Assembly: GCF_900114315.1 (NCBI RefSeq)
Contig: NZ_FOSQ01000001.1
Span: 1,199,718 to 1,263,717 of the forward strand
DNA from: Falsiroseomonas stagni DSM 19981
Lineage (GTDB): Bacteria > Pseudomonadota > Alphaproteobacteria > Acetobacterales > Acetobacteraceae
DNA: 64,000 nt
Direction of reading: 5' to 3'
The position numbers were made by a program, and so were the translations under genes. Shown piece after piece: positions 28,447 through 37,762 of the stretch; the stretch's first letter is position 1, and every line of letters starts with the position of its first letter. Below the pieces are notes generated by a model. It did no database searches. It was not told the origin of the DNA and saw only the letters and a program-made list of their open reading frames with translations.

Positions 28447-31400
28447 CTACGCCGCCGGCCGCATGCCCGCCGGTACCGGCAATTCCCGCACCACCACCCC
28501 CGGCAGGCGGGCGGCCAGGGCGGCCAGATGCGCGTGGTGGGTGAACAGGATCGCCTGGGTGCTGGCGCCCAGCCCTGCCAGCAGCCGGAGGCCCGCGCTG
28601 GCGCGGCGATCGTCGAAGGTCGCCAGCAGGTCGTCGGCGATGAAGGGCAGGGGCTCCGCCCGCGCGGCCTGGGCTTCCACCGCCGCGACGCGCAGCGCCA
28701 GGAACAGCTGGTCCCGGGTGCCCTCGCTCAGCCCGTCCACCGGGCATTCGCTGCCATCGCCGCGCCGGGCACGGATCAGGGTCCGGCGCGCCTCATCCTC
28801 ATCCACCGTCAGGCCGGCGTAGCGGCCTTCCGTCAGCTGGGCGAAATGCGCGCTGGCGGCGCGCAGCAGCGGGCCCTGGCTTTCCTGGCGGATGCGCTCG
28901 ATCCCCGCCTGGAGCAGCGTGCGCGCCACATGCAGCCGGGCGTAGCGTTCCGCGGCGTGCTGCGCCTCCGCCAAATGGTGCCGGGCCTCCTGCGCATGGG
29001 CCGCCGCGTCCCGCCCTGCTTCCAGGGCGGCGCGGCGGCTTTCCGCCTCCTGCCGCGCGGCGCCCGATGCCGTCAGCCGGTCGCGCAGCGCCGCCTGCTC
29101 CGCCTCGATGGCCGCGATCCGCGCCGCCGCCTGGTCGGGGTCCACCGCCTCGGCCTCCGCCCGCAGCGCCTCCTCGGGCTGCCCGTCGCCCTGGCGCAGC
29201 AACTCCGCCTCCAGCCCCGCGACGGAGGCAGCCAGCGCATCCCGCGCGGCGGCGCGGCGGATCGCCTCCTCCAGCGCCGGGATGTCATCCGTGCCCGCCT
29301 GGTCGCCGAGGTCCCGCAGCGCCGCCCCTGCCGCCTCCTGCCGCGCCAGCGCCTTCGTCACCGCTTCATCCCGTTCGGCGATGCGCTTGCCGAGTGCCGC
29401 CACGCTGCCCGCTGCCAGCCGCGCTTCCGCCAGGCGTCGTGCCAGCCGGGCGGCGAGGATCGATGGGGCTTCCGCTGCCTCCCCCGCCGCCGCGCCCAGC
29501 GCCGCCGCTTCCTGCCCGAAGGCAGAGAGGGCCGCCTGCATCGCGGCCACCCGCCCCTCATCGTTCCGCCAGGCCCGCGCGGCCTCCGCGATCCGGGTCC
29601 AGGCGCCGAGTGCCGCCTCCACCGCCTCCGCCCCCGAACCCTCGGGCAGGGAGAGCGCCTGCGCGGCGGCGCCCCATTCGGGCTCGAACCCCGCCAAATC
29701 GGCCGTCGCGGCGCGCAGCCGCGATTGCGCCTCCGTCACCTGGTCCCCGCCCTGGGCCAGCCGGTCCGACAGGCGCCGATGCGCCTGCGCCGTCGCCTCC
29801 GCCTGTTCCATCGCATCCAGCGCCAGCGCCAGCAGCGCGGCGAGGGAGGCATCGGGCGCGGCGCCCGGCAGCAGCGGCCGCAGCGCGGCGCGGGCCTGGT
29901 CGCGGCGTTCGGTCAGCCCGTCCCGGCGCGCCCGGGCCTCGGCCTGCAGCGCCGCCAGGCGCAGCGCCTCCTCCCGCGCCCGTCGCCATTCCGCCATGGC
30001 GGCGGGGGTGTCGGGGGTGATGCCGGCGGGGGACCACAGTGCGGCCCAGGCGGCCTGCGCGGCCGTGGCCTCCGCGCCGGTGGCCTCGATCGCGGTGGCG
30101 GCTTCGGCCTGGCGGCCGCGCAGCAGCGCCAGGCGGGCCTGCTTGGCCGCGTAGTCGTTCACGCGCTGGGCGTCGTCGGCGCGGGCATCGGCCAGGCGAT
30201 CGGCCTCGTCGCGGAGCGCCTCGAAGCGTGGCGCTTCATCGGCCGCGCCATCGCGGAAGGCGGCCCAGGCGGCATCGCGGCGCGCCCGGGCGGCGGCGAT
30301 CACGTCCCGCGTCGGCACCACCTCGCCGCGCGCCAGATGCTCCACCGCCTCCTCCAGCGCAGCCACCTCCGCCGCCAGGGCGGTGGCGGCGCGGCGCGCG
30401 GCGTCCAGCGCCTCCGCGGTGGATTGCAGCCGCGCGCTTGCGGCGTCTGCCATCGGCCGCAGCGGCAGCGGGCAGGCGGCGAGGGCGGCGGCATCGCCGG
30501 ACCACAGCGGCAGCGCGGCCAGCGCGGCGCTTGCCTGGGCTGTGGCCGCTGCCAGCGCGCGCTCCGCCGCCAGCCATTCCTGCTCCACCTTGCCCTCGGC
30601 CTGCGCGGCCTCGATCGCGCGCTTCAGCGGCCCGGCGGCGGGTGGTGCTGGGGCTGCGGCCAACTGCGCCGCCACCAGGTCCCGCCGGCGCGTCGCCTCC
30701 CGCAGCGCCTCCTCCGCGCTGCGCAGCGCGGTGGCGTATTCGGTGCGGCGGCGGATCAGCTTCTGCGCGCGGTCCCGCGCGGCGGGGGAGGGGAGGGCAT
30801 CGCGCAGGGATTCCGGCGGCGCTTCGCTGCCGATCGTCCCCGCGGCCTCCGCCACCGCGGCGCGATACCCCGCCACCTGGCGCAGCACGCCGGGCAGGTC
30901 GCGCTCGGCCTCCGTCATCGCCACGCGCTGCGCGGCCAGGGCGTCGATCCGGTCCTGCAGGGCCAGCACCGCGGCATCGGGCGCGATGGCGTCGCGCTCC
31001 GCCCGCAGGCGCGCGCCCTCCGCCGCTTCCCGCCGCGCATCCTCCGCCCCCTGGCGCAGCGCGTCCTGGCCGGCGGCCAGGCGGGTGGCGGCATCGGCGG
31101 GCAGGCGGGGGGCATCGGCCACCCGGGCCAGTTCCTGCCGTTGCCGGGCGAGCGGCGCCAGGATGGGCAGCACGCGGCGCAGCCGTTGCAGGCGCGCGGC
31201 CTCCGCCGCCAGGTCGGCGGCGGCTGTCGTGTCGGCCTCGATCCGCGCGCGGATATCGGCCAGCGCCGCCTCCGCCTCCGCCCATTCGCGCGGGCGGATG
31301 GCGGCTTCCTCGGCCTGGCGGCGGGCCTCGTTCCAGGCCTCGGTGGCGACGGACAGCGCGCGGCGGCCGCGGCCATCGCCATGCAGGGCCTTGGCTTCGT

Positions 31401-31893
31401 CATCCAGGCGCTTGAGCGCGTGGCGGAGATGCGGCAGGCCCATGCCGGCCAGCAGGCTTTCCCCGGCCTCCCCGCCGCTGCCCAGCAGCGCCTCCGCGCC
31501 CCGGCGCAGCGTGGCGCTGTCCAGGCCGTGGGCGGTCTCGAACAGCTTGCGGTCGGCGCCGCCCATCAGGCGCAGCAGCGCTTCCTCCGGCACCGCCGTG
31601 CCATCGGCGTCCAGCAGCGTGTCGCGCCGTCCCTTGCGGCGGATGAAGGCGCCGCGCCGCCCGTCCCGCGCCGCCACGGTGAAGCCGATGCGCAGCGCCG
31701 TGCCCTGGTGCAGGAAGGCGAAGGGGGATCGTTCGGGGAAGCCGAACAGCGCATCGCCGATCGCCGACAGCGCGGTGGATTTCCCCGCCTCGTTCGCGCC
31801 CAGCACCACGGTCAGGGCCGCATCCGCCGGGAAGTCGATCCGCACATCGGACAAATGCCCGTAGCGCAGCAGGTCGAGCGTGAGGAGCCTCAT
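28447..31893 (-). CDS. YhaN-type AAA ATPase (SbcC/Rad50-like)
   Basis: 1148 residues. Walker A VVLGANEAGKSTALSA lies near residue 33, followed by a very long alanine/arginine/glutamate-rich region with coiled-coil character (about residues 180-1000). The C-terminal head has the ABC-type signature LSEGTRDQLFLALR, Walker B PFIADDLLATFDD and a histidine in ILFTHHAHL. This is SMC/Rad50 architecture. Its ATG overlaps the stop of the exonuclease gene upstream (ATGA at 31890-31893), so the two probably form a DNA-end processing complex like YhaN-YhaO. The antisense strand is open over this gene only because of its composition. Confidence 0.88.
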   Translation of the reverse strand: MRLLTLDLLRYGHLSDVRIDFPADAALTVVLGANEAGKSTALSAIGDALFGFPERSPFAFLHQGTALRIGFTVAARDGRRGAFIRRKGRRDTLLDADGTAVPEEALLRLMGGADRKLFETAHGLDSATLRRGAEALLGSGGEAGESLLAGMGLPHLRHALKRLDDEAKALHGDGRGRRALSVATEAWNEARRQAEEAAIRPREWAEAEAALADIRARIEADTTAAADLAAEAARLQRLRRVLPILAPLARQRQELARVADAPRLPADAATRLAAGQDALRQGAEDARREAAEGARLRAERDAIAPDAAVLALQDRIDALAAQRVAMTEAERDLPGVLRQVAGYRAAVAEAAGTIGSEAPPESLRDALPSPAARDRAQKLIRRRTEYATALRSAEEALREATRRRDLVAAQLAAAPAPPAAGPLKRAIEAAQAEGKVEQEWLAAERALAAATAQASAALAALPLWSGDAAALAACPLPLRPMADAASARLQSTAEALDAARRAATALAAEVAALEEAVEHLARGEVVPTRDVIAAARARRDAAWAAFRDGAADEAPRFEALRDEADRLADARADDAQRVNDYAAKQARLALLRGRQAEAATAIEATGAEATAAQAAWAALWSPAGITPDTPAAMAEWRRAREEALRLAALQAEARARRDGLTERRDQARAALRPLLPGAAPDASLAALLALALDAMEQAEATAQAHRRLSDRLAQGGDQVTEAQSRLRAATADLAGFEPEWGAAAQALSLPEGSGAEAVEAALGAWTRIAEAARAWRNDEGRVAAMQAALSAFGQEAAALGAAAGEAAEAPSILAARLARRLAEARLAAGSVAALGKRIAERDEAVTKALARQEAAGAALRDLGDQAGTDDIPALEEAIRRAAARDALAASVAGLEAELLRQGDGQPEEALRAEAEAVDPDQAAARIAAIEAEQAALRDRLTASGAARQEAESRRAALEAGRDAAAHAQEARHHLAEAQHAAERYARLHVARTLLQAGIERIRQESQGPLLRAASAHFAQLTEGRYAGLTVDEDEARRTLIRARRGDGSECPVDGLSEGTRDQLFLALRVAAVEAQAARAEPLPFIADDLLATFDDRRASAGLRLLAGLGASTQAILFTHHAHLAALAARLPGVVVRELPVPAGMRPAA

Positions 31894-33116
31894 CCCCGTT
31901 CCTCCGCCGTGATGGCGGCTTCCGCCACCTGCCAGGCTTCCTCGAGCAATCGGCCGAGCCCTTCCTCATCGGCCGGCACATCCAGCGCGTCCCGCCCCGG
32001 CGGCGGCACCTTGGCGCGCAGCGCCGCCATCTCCGCCAGCAGCGCCTGCACCCGGGCGGGGTCTGACAGCCCCGCGGCGAAGGCGGCGCGCAGCGGGTCG
32101 AGCATCCCCTCCGCCCGGCTTTTCGGCGCCGAGGTCCGCACCCGCACCGCCTCCACCCACAATCGCCCGCCCGCCGCGATGGCGGCGCCGCGGCATTCGG
32201 CGGCCAGGCGTTCGCCATCGCTCGCCAGCGCGGCGTGCAGATCGGTCTCCCCGCGCAGTACCAGGCGGGCCAGCACGGGCAGGTCATCGGCCGCCGCGAT
32301 CGCCTCCTGCACCGCATCGCCGATCCGCCCGGTCAGCGTGACGATGTCGGCGCCTTCCGCATCCACGTCGAGCAGCGCCCAGCGCAGCGTGTCGAGGTTG
32401 CGGTGCTCCACCGCCACCACGCGGCCATCCTCCACCGTCACCAGGCTGCATCCCTTGGCGCCGGTCTCCCTGATGTGGCGGCCCTGGATGTTGCCGGGGA
32501 AGACGATCCAGGGGCGTTCATGCAGCACGCGCCGCGCATGGATGTGGCCGAGCGCCCAGTAGTCATAGCCCTTCAGCCGCAACTGCCCGGGTTCGCAGGG
32601 GGCATAGGTCTCATGCTCGCCGGCATCCTGGGCGGAGGTGTGCAGCACGCCGATATTGAGGCGCCCGCGGAGCGGTTCGCAGTAACTGAGGGAAATATCC
32701 TCCGGCACCGCGCGGTTCGGGAAGGAATGGCCGTGCAGCGCCACGCCGAGTTCGGCCACGTCATGCGTCTGGCAGCTGCGCGTGGAGAATTCGCGGACAT
32801 TGGCGGGCAGGCGCAGGTCCTTGGTGATGATCGACTTCGCGTCGTGATTGCCGCGCAGCAGGAAACACGGGCGCGGTGCCAGGCGCTTCATCTGCTCGGC
32901 GAAGAACAGCCCGGTGGAGAAATCCTTCCAGTCCCCGTCATAGAGATCGCCGGCGATGACGATGAAGGCCACGTCCTCCGCGATCGCCAGGTCGACAAGG
33001 GCGATGAAGGCGCGGCGCGTGCTGTCGCGCAGCAGGCCGGCGGGGAGGTCCTGCCGTGCGTGCAGGCCGGCGAGTGGAGAGTCGAGGTGGATATCGGCCG
33101 CGTGCAGGAATTTCAT
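31890..33116 (-). CDS. YhaO-type metallophosphoesterase, DNA repair exonuclease
   Basis: 408 residues with all five calcineurin-type metal motifs: HAADIHLDSP at residue 5, GDLYDGD, RGNHDAKS, VLHTSAQD and LGHIHARR. The C-terminal 150 residues are the helical SbcD-like cap. Like Mre11/SbcD it should be a Mn-dependent nuclease working with the ATPase encoded downstream, which it overlaps by 4 bases. It is divergent from the HD hydrolase gene, with about 100 bases between them. Confidence 0.9.
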   Translation of the reverse strand: MKFLHAADIHLDSPLAGLHARQDLPAGLLRDSTRRAFIALVDLAIAEDVAFIVIAGDLYDGDWKDFSTGLFFAEQMKRLAPRPCFLLRGNHDAKSIITKDLRLPANVREFSTRSCQTHDVAELGVALHGHSFPNRAVPEDISLSYCEPLRGRLNIGVLHTSAQDAGEHETYAPCEPGQLRLKGYDYWALGHIHARRVLHERPWIVFPGNIQGRHIRETGAKGCSLVTVEDGRVVAVEHRNLDTLRWALLDVDAEGADIVTLTGRIGDAVQEAIAAADDLPVLARLVLRGETDLHAALASDGERLAAECRGAAIAAGGRLWVEAVRVRTSAPKSRAEGMLDPLRAAFAAGLSDPARVQALLAEMAALRAKVPPPGRDALDVPADEEGLGRLLEEAWQVAEAAITAEERG

Positions 33117-33216
33117 GCCGGCCCCGTTACGGTGGATTCTCTTGTGTTTTCATCGCGCGGCTTGGCGGCTGGTGCAACCCCGCTATCAAGGGACGCTATC
33201 GGCAGGAGGGTTGCGC

Positions 33217-33837
33217 ATGGTTGCGAAGGCGAAGGAGGCGCGCGCCTGGGTCCGCCTGCCATCCGGAAGGCGGCTCGACCTGCTGGCGCCCACCCCCTTC
33301 GACTGGACGGATGAGGATCTGGCCACCGGCCTCGCCCGCACCTTCCGCTGGGGCGGCCATTCGGTGTGGCCGGGCGCGCCGCTTTCCGTCGCGCAGCATT
33401 CGCTGGCCGTGCTGGCGCTGCGCCGGGCCACGAAGCCCGCGCCGACGCGCGCGGAGGCCAGGCGCGAGTTGCTGCATGACGCGGAGGAAGGGCTGACCAA
33501 TTTCGACTGCATCTCCCCCCTCAAGCCCTTTCTCGGCCCCGGTTTTCTCCAGTTGCAGGAACGGCTCTCCGCGGCGATCGCCACCCGCTACGCGCTGCCC
33601 GCCTGGGAGCCCGAGTCGAAGAAGCTCCACAAGAAGCTCGACATCGCGATGGCGGCGGCGGAGGCGGTGCATGTCGCGGGCTGGTCGGTGGCGGAGGTGC
33701 GCGACACGCTTGGCATCCGCGCCGCCGTGATGGCAACGGACCCCCTGGCCGCGATCCATGGCGGCGATCCCTGGCGCCCCTGGCCGCCGGAACTGGCGGC
33801 GGAGCGGTTCCTCGCGGAATTGCGCCGGGTCGCCTGA
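33217..33837 (+). CDS. HD-domain phosphohydrolase
   Basis: 206 residues from ATG 33217, preceded by GCAGGAGGG. The metal-binding histidines and aspartate are visible in SVAQHSLAVLAL and LLHDAEEGLTNF (H...HD). A proline-containing SPLKPFLG segment and a helical C-terminus follow. It resembles the YfbR-like HD hydrolases of alphaproteobacteria, some of which are 5'-nucleotidases. The substrate is unknown. A DUF3297 gene follows after 39 bases on the same strand. Confidence 0.8.
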   Translation: MVAKAKEARAWVRLPSGRRLDLLAPTPFDWTDEDLATGLARTFRWGGHSVWPGAPLSVAQHSLAVLALRRATKPAPTRAEARRELLHDAEEGLTNFDCISPLKPFLGPGFLQLQERLSAAIATRYALPAWEPESKKLHKKLDIAMAAAEAVHVAGWSVAEVRDTLGIRAAVMATDPLAAIHGGDPWRPWPPELAAERFLAELRRVA

Positions 33838-33876
33838 ACCCTTGGCAGGCGGCTTCGGGGGGGTTAGTGGGGCCGC

Positions 33877-34122
33877 ATGACCGATACCCTGCCCGACCGC
33901 CTCTCCGTCGATCCGCGCAGCCCCTTCTACCAGGAGGCGCTGCTGGCCCGCGGTGTCGGCATCCGCTTCAACGGCACCGAGAAGACCAATGTCGAGGAAT
34001 ACTGCGTCAGCGAAGGCTGGGTGCGGGTGTCCGTCGGCAAGGCCGTGGACCGCCGTGGGATGCCGCTGACGCTCAAGCTCAAGGGCACCGTCGAGCCCTA
34101 TTTCCGCGACGAGCCCGCGTGA
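33877..34122 (+). CDS. DUF3297 family small protein
   Basis: 81 residues matching the DUF3297 pattern: LSVDPRSPFYQEALLARGVG, GIRFNGTEKTNVEEYCVSEGW and a C-terminal KLKGTVEPYF. It has no signal peptide or membrane segment. The function of the family is unknown; some database entries call members glutathione peroxidase without support in the sequence. A terminator-like hairpin follows the stop. Confidence 0.85.
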   Translation: MTDTLPDRLSVDPRSPFYQEALLARGVGIRFNGTEKTNVEEYCVSEGWVRVSVGKAVDRRGMPLTLKLKGTVEPYFRDEPA

Positions 34123-34130
34123 CCGTTTGA

Positions 34131-34162
34131 GAACAGCGGCGGGTCGGTTTCGCCGTTCTTTT
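34131..34162 (+). terminator. Rho-independent-type terminator after DUF3297 gene
   Basis: GC stem CGGCG (34137-34141) pairs with CGCCG (34151-34155). An outer GAA/TTC extension and a TTCTTTT run at 34156-34162 follow. The position just after the stop of the small gene supports termination of the HD-DUF3297 unit. Confidence 0.6.
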
Positions 34163-34275
34163 CCGCCCTGGGTGCGTTGCAGGGCTTGCCGATGCAACCA
34201 GCATCGGCGGCGCCCAGCGCCTTCCCAGGCCGAAAAATCCCTGGCGAACCCTCAGCCGCCGCCATTCCCAAACGG

Positions 34276-35397
34276 TCACCAAGCCGGCAGCCTGACGCAG
34301 CGATCCGCGGGCGCCGGCCGGCAGGCCGCATCCCGCAGCGCCCGCAGGCGGGACGCATCGAGGGGATGGGTCGGCGCCAGCCAGCCGCCCTCGTCATTCT
34401 CGTTCCAGGCATAGATCAGCGCCATGCGCGGGGATTGCCCCGCCGCGAAGGCGATGGCGCGCCGAAGATGCGCCGTCAGTTCCGCCGGCGTGGGCGCCGC
34501 GTAGAACCGGTCCATCCCCTCGCCGGGCCTTTGCCAGGCTTCCCAGGGGACGGGGTTCTGCACGCGCGGGCGCCGGTCCCAGCCCGTCATCGCCGTCGGC
34601 ACCACGGGCAGGCCGAGTGCCGCCTGCGCCGCCCAGCCGCGTTCCGCCACCTGCGCCAGCGCCGCATAGGGTGCCGCCCGCGCCCCGGCCTGCCAGGCAT
34701 AGGCGGAGACGCCATCCAGGCCGAGCAGCGGCACCCAGCGCCGCGCCTGGTCCGGCACCGGCGTCATCAGCACCATGAAGGGATCGCCGGCGCCCGCATC
34801 CCGCGCCCGCTGGCGGAAGCCGTCCACCGCCGCGCGCAGCCCCGCAATCCCGCCCCAGGCTTCCACGATCAGGTCATCCGACAGGAAGCCGAGGAAATAG
34901 AGCGGCCGCCCGGCCACGCGCTGGCAATCCGGGTCCGCCAGCAGCGCGGGATGGGTGGACAGCGCCTCCCCGGGCGCATCGCGACGGCCCCAGCGCACGG
35001 CCTCGCAGACCAGGGCGAACTTCACGCGGTGGCGCAGCGCGCTGGCGCGATACAGTTGGAAACCCGCGCTCATCGATGCCGCGGCCGGGTAGCTGACGAA
35101 GGCCCAGTAATCGATCCCGGCCTCCGCCGCCCAGTCGATCTGGCGGTCCATCACCGCCTGGCTCGGCGCCGGCATCCGCACCGGCCCGCCATCCGCCGGC
35201 ACCTCCGCGAAGAAGGGCGCGCGGTGGCGCCAGGCGGGGGGGCTGAGCGCGCGTTCCACCGCCGCGGTGGGGACGGAGCGCGGCGCATACCAGGCATCCC
35301 AGCGGATGGCGCCGATGGCGACAGGCCGCGCCTGCGCGCGGGCCGGCATCGGGAGGGCCGCCAGCCCTGCCAGCAGCGCCCGGCGCGCGATCATCAT
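34276..35397 (-). CDS. Exported GH99-like / WbsX-type domain protein
   Basis: 373 residues beginning [21 protein letters not shown], a signal peptide. The mature protein has WDAWYAPRSVP, then DRQIDWAAEAGIDYWAFVSY, MTGWDRRPRV and YAWNENDEGGWLAPTHP. These match the (beta/alpha)8 GH99-like/WbsX fold seen in surface polysaccharide loci. The activity is unproven; the conserved WNE and D..R residues suggest a glycan-active enzyme. The start overlaps the stop of the DUF3592 gene (ATGATGA), so the two are co-translated. Confidence 0.75.
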   Translation of the reverse strand: MMIARRALLAGLAALPMPARAQARPVAIGAIRWDAWYAPRSVPTAAVERALSPPAWRHRAPFFAEVPADGGPVRMPAPSQAVMDRQIDWAAEAGIDYWAFVSYPAAASMSAGFQLYRASALRHRVKFALVCEAVRWGRRDAPGEALSTHPALLADPDCQRVAGRPLYFLGFLSDDLIVEAWGGIAGLRAAVDGFRQRARDAGAGDPFMVLMTPVPDQARRWVPLLGLDGVSAYAWQAGARAAPYAALAQVAERGWAAQAALGLPVVPTAMTGWDRRPRVQNPVPWEAWQRPGEGMDRFYAAPTPAELTAHLRRAIAFAAGQSPRMALIYAWNENDEGGWLAPTHPLDASRLRALRDAACRPAPADRCVRLPAW

Positions 35398-35909
35398 CCG
35401 CGCCAGGGCCAGAGCGGCCAGAAGCGCAGCAGCCCGCCCCACATTGCCCGCCACAGCGGCGGGATCAGCACCCAGCCGAAGCCGAGGATGCCGATCGCCT
35501 GCACCAGCAGGTCCCAATTCGACCCCTGCACCACGCTGCGCGCCGGGGCGCTCGGGTCGTAGCGAATCGGAATCCGGGCGCCTTCCGATGGCCATTGCCG
35601 CAGCGAGGCGTTCTCCGCCTCCACCACCACGCCGTCGCGCGTTTCGAAGCGCAGCGTGAACAGCGGCACGGGCAGCCAGGCGGGCAGGTCCTCGCCCCGC
35701 GTGACCGGCTCCCCATTCGCCTTGCGCAGCGGCACGACGGTCGCGACCGTGGTGTCGGTGCCCTGCCAGATCGTCACCTTCTCCACGAGGCCGGCCGCCA
35801 TCACCAGCGCGCAGGCCAGCAGCGCCAGCGCGAAGCGCTTGCGGAAATGGGGTGGCGGCCATGCCGCGCCGCCGCCGCGCCGTGCCGTCCAGGGATTGGG
35901 CGCCGTCAT
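35394..35909 (-). CDS. DUF3592 membrane protein
   Basis: 171 residues with an N-terminal membrane helix ([20 protein letters not shown]) and a second near the C-terminus ([20 protein letters not shown]). Between them is an extracytoplasmic beta domain with the DUF3592 hallmark [20 protein letters not shown]. Function unknown. ATG 35909 was chosen over 35948 by composition. It overlaps the GH99-like gene by 4 bases, which suggests a joint envelope or glycan-related role. Confidence 0.75.
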   Translation of the reverse strand: MTAPNPWTARRGGGAAWPPPHFRKRFALALLACALVMAAGLVEKVTIWQGTDTTVATVVPLRKANGEPVTRGEDLPAWLPVPLFTLRFETRDGVVVEAENASLRQWPSEGARIPIRYDPSAPARSVVQGSNWDLLVQAIGILGFGWVLIPPLWRAMWGGLLRFWPLWPWRG

Positions 35910-35992
35910 TGCAGGGGAGACCTGCCCGCGCCGGGCGGCTGCGGTCAAGCAGCGGCCTTGCCAGCGCGACCATTCGGGCTAGGGTGCCGTCG

Positions 35993-36493
35993 ATGGCGGC
36001 CTCCGATCCCTTCTGGCGCAGGAAGACCCTCGGCGCGATGACGCGCCCGGAATGGGAAAGCCTGTGCGATGGCTGCGGCCGCTGCTGCCTGCACAAGCTG
36101 CGGGACGGGGAGACGGAAGAACTCCTCTGGACCCATGTCGCCTGCCGCCTGCTGGACAGCCAGTCCTGCCAGTGCAGCGACTACGCCAACCGCAAGGCCC
36201 GTGTGCCTGACTGCGTCAAGCTGACACCCGCCAAGGTGGCCGCGATCGACTGGCTGCCGCCGACCTGCGCCTATCGCCTGCTGGCGGAAGGCCGCGACCT
36301 GCCCTGGTGGCACCCCCTCGTCTCCGGCGATCCGGAGACGGTGCACCAGGCCGGCGTTTCCGTCCGCGGCCGCGCGGTCGCGGAACGGGATGCGGGTGCG
36401 CTGGAAGACCATGTCGTCGCCTGGCCGGGCCGCGTGCCCAAGGCGGCGCGGCCGATCCCGCCCCTCAAGCGTGGATCGGATACCGAACTTTGA
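35993..36493 (+). CDS. YcgN family cysteine-cluster protein (UPF0260)
   Basis: 166 residues. The cysteine cluster near the N-terminus, [11 protein letters not shown], is followed by further cysteines in [14 protein letters not shown] and DCVKL, the arrangement of the YcgN/CxxCxxxCC zinc- or iron-binding family. The reaction is unknown. It precedes the DapA-like gene by 19 bases and is probably co-transcribed. Confidence 0.85.
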   Translation: MAASDPFWRRKTLGAMTRPEWESLCDGCGRCCLHKLRDGETEELLWTHVACRLLDSQSCQCSDYANRKARVPDCVKLTPAKVAAIDWLPPTCAYRLLAEGRDLPWWHPLVSGDPETVHQAGVSVRGRAVAERDAGALEDHVVAWPGRVPKAARPIPPLKRGSDTEL

Positions 36494-36512
36494 AGGGAAG
36501 GACCCGGATCTC

Positions 36513-37451
36513 ATGAAGGACGCGCTTTTCGGCGGCATCAACGCCGCAGCCCTGACGGCGATGAACCCCGACCTCTCGCCGGACCTCGACACCTATGCCG
36601 CGCATTGCAAGTGGCTGCTGGCCAATGGCTGCAACGGCCTCGGCATCCTCGGCACGACCGGTGAGGCCAACAGCTTCGGCTTCAATGAGCGGAAGGAGAT
36701 CCTGGAAGGGATCGTGGCGCGCGGCGTGCCCGCGACGCGCCTGATGCCCGGCACGGGCTGCGCCTCCCTCACCGATACGGTGGAGCTGACGAAGCACGCC
36801 AAGGCGCAGGGCTGCCGCGGCGTGCTAGTGCTGCCGCCTTTCTACTACAAGGCACCGACGGATGACGGCCTCTTCGCCTATTTCAGCGAGGTCGTGAACC
36901 GCACCGGCGGCGGCATCGCCCTCTACCTGTACCATTTCCCGCAGCAATCGGCCGTGCCCTTCAGCCTCGACCTCATCGGCCGGCTGCTGAAGGCCTTCCC
37001 CGGCGTCATCAAGGGCGTGAAGGATTCCTCGGGCGACTACGCCAACATGAAGGCGATGATCGACCACTTCGCGAAGGATGGGTTCGAGGTCTATTCGGGC
37101 GCCGACAATTTCGTGCAGAAGATCCTGGCCGAGGGCGGCGCCGGCTGCATCACCGCCGCCGCCAACGTCAATGCCCGCTTCGGCCAGATCGTCTACCAGA
37201 AGCGCACGGGGCCGGAAGCCGATGCCGCTCAGGCCGTGCTGGACGCGACGCGCAAGGCCGCGACCGCGGTCGCCCTCATCCCCGGGCTGCGGGAGATCAT
37301 CGCCCGCAGCACCGGCCATGATGGCTGGCGCGTGATCCGCCCGCCGCATCTGCCGCTGGTGGGCGATGAAGGCCAGAAGGCGTGGGATGCGATGCAGGCC
37401 GCCGGCGCGCTGCCGCTGGCGGGCATGGGCATGAAGGCCGCGGCGGAGTGA
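36513..37451 (+). CDS. DapA-family aldolase/lyase (dihydrodipicolinate synthase-like)
   Basis: 312-residue TIM-barrel enzyme. GILGTTGEANSF is the GTTGE motif, YLYHFPQQ provides the tyrosine, and VIKGVKDSSGDY contains the Schiff-base lysine. It is more likely a 2-keto-3-deoxy acid aldolase or related lyase than the lysine-biosynthesis enzyme, because it sits beside YcgN and cupin genes and uses LYHFP instead of the DapA YNVP loop; this is inference. The stop overlaps the cupin start. Confidence 0.85.
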   Translation: MKDALFGGINAAALTAMNPDLSPDLDTYAAHCKWLLANGCNGLGILGTTGEANSFGFNERKEILEGIVARGVPATRLMPGTGCASLTDTVELTKHAKAQGCRGVLVLPPFYYKAPTDDGLFAYFSEVVNRTGGGIALYLYHFPQQSAVPFSLDLIGRLLKAFPGVIKGVKDSSGDYANMKAMIDHFAKDGFEVYSGADNFVQKILAEGGAGCITAAANVNARFGQIVYQKRTGPEADAAQAVLDATRKAATAVALIPGLREIIARSTGHDGWRVIRPPHLPLVGDEGQKAWDAMQAAGALPLAGMGMKAAAE

Positions 37452-37762
37452 GCACGCCGCTGACATGCCGTGCCCCCGCCACGGGCACGGTACAGATCGA
37501 CGACGACAAGGTGCGCGTCACGCGCTGGGATTTCGATCCCGGCGCGGAGACCGGCTGGCACCGCCACGGCATGTCCTATGTGGTCACGCCCATCACCGAC
37601 GGCACGCTGCTGCTGGAACTGCCGGGCGGCCAGACCGCGACGGCGGAACTCAAGGCCGGCGTCAGCTACGCCCGCGCCTTCGGCGTGGAGCACAATGTGG
37701 TCAATGCCGGCACCGCGCCGCTGTCCTTCGTCGAGGTCGAGCTGAAGGCCTATGCCGGCTGA
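37448..37762 (+). CDS. Small cupin-domain protein
   Basis: 104 residues from GTG 37448, which overlaps the TGA of the DapA-like gene. The cupin barrel is shown by GAETGWHRHGMSYVV (metal-binding His-x-His) and a final histidine in FGVEHNVVN. Single-domain cupins bind metal and act as isomerases, dioxygenases or sensors; no substrate can be assigned. The 3' end overlaps the convergent EamA gene by 13 bases. Confidence 0.8.
   Translation: MSTPLTCRAPATGTVQIDDDKVRVTRWDFDPGAETGWHRHGMSYVVTPITDGTLLLELPGGQTATAELKAGVSYARAFGVEHNVVNAGTAPLSFVEVELKAYAG

Noticed and set aside
26674-32562. A 1962-codon open frame on the + strand
   Set aside because: It is antisense to UxaA-like and YhaN genes that have complete motif sets; it is composed of Arg/Gln/Gly/Ala/His low complexity, typical of the shadow of a high-GC gene.
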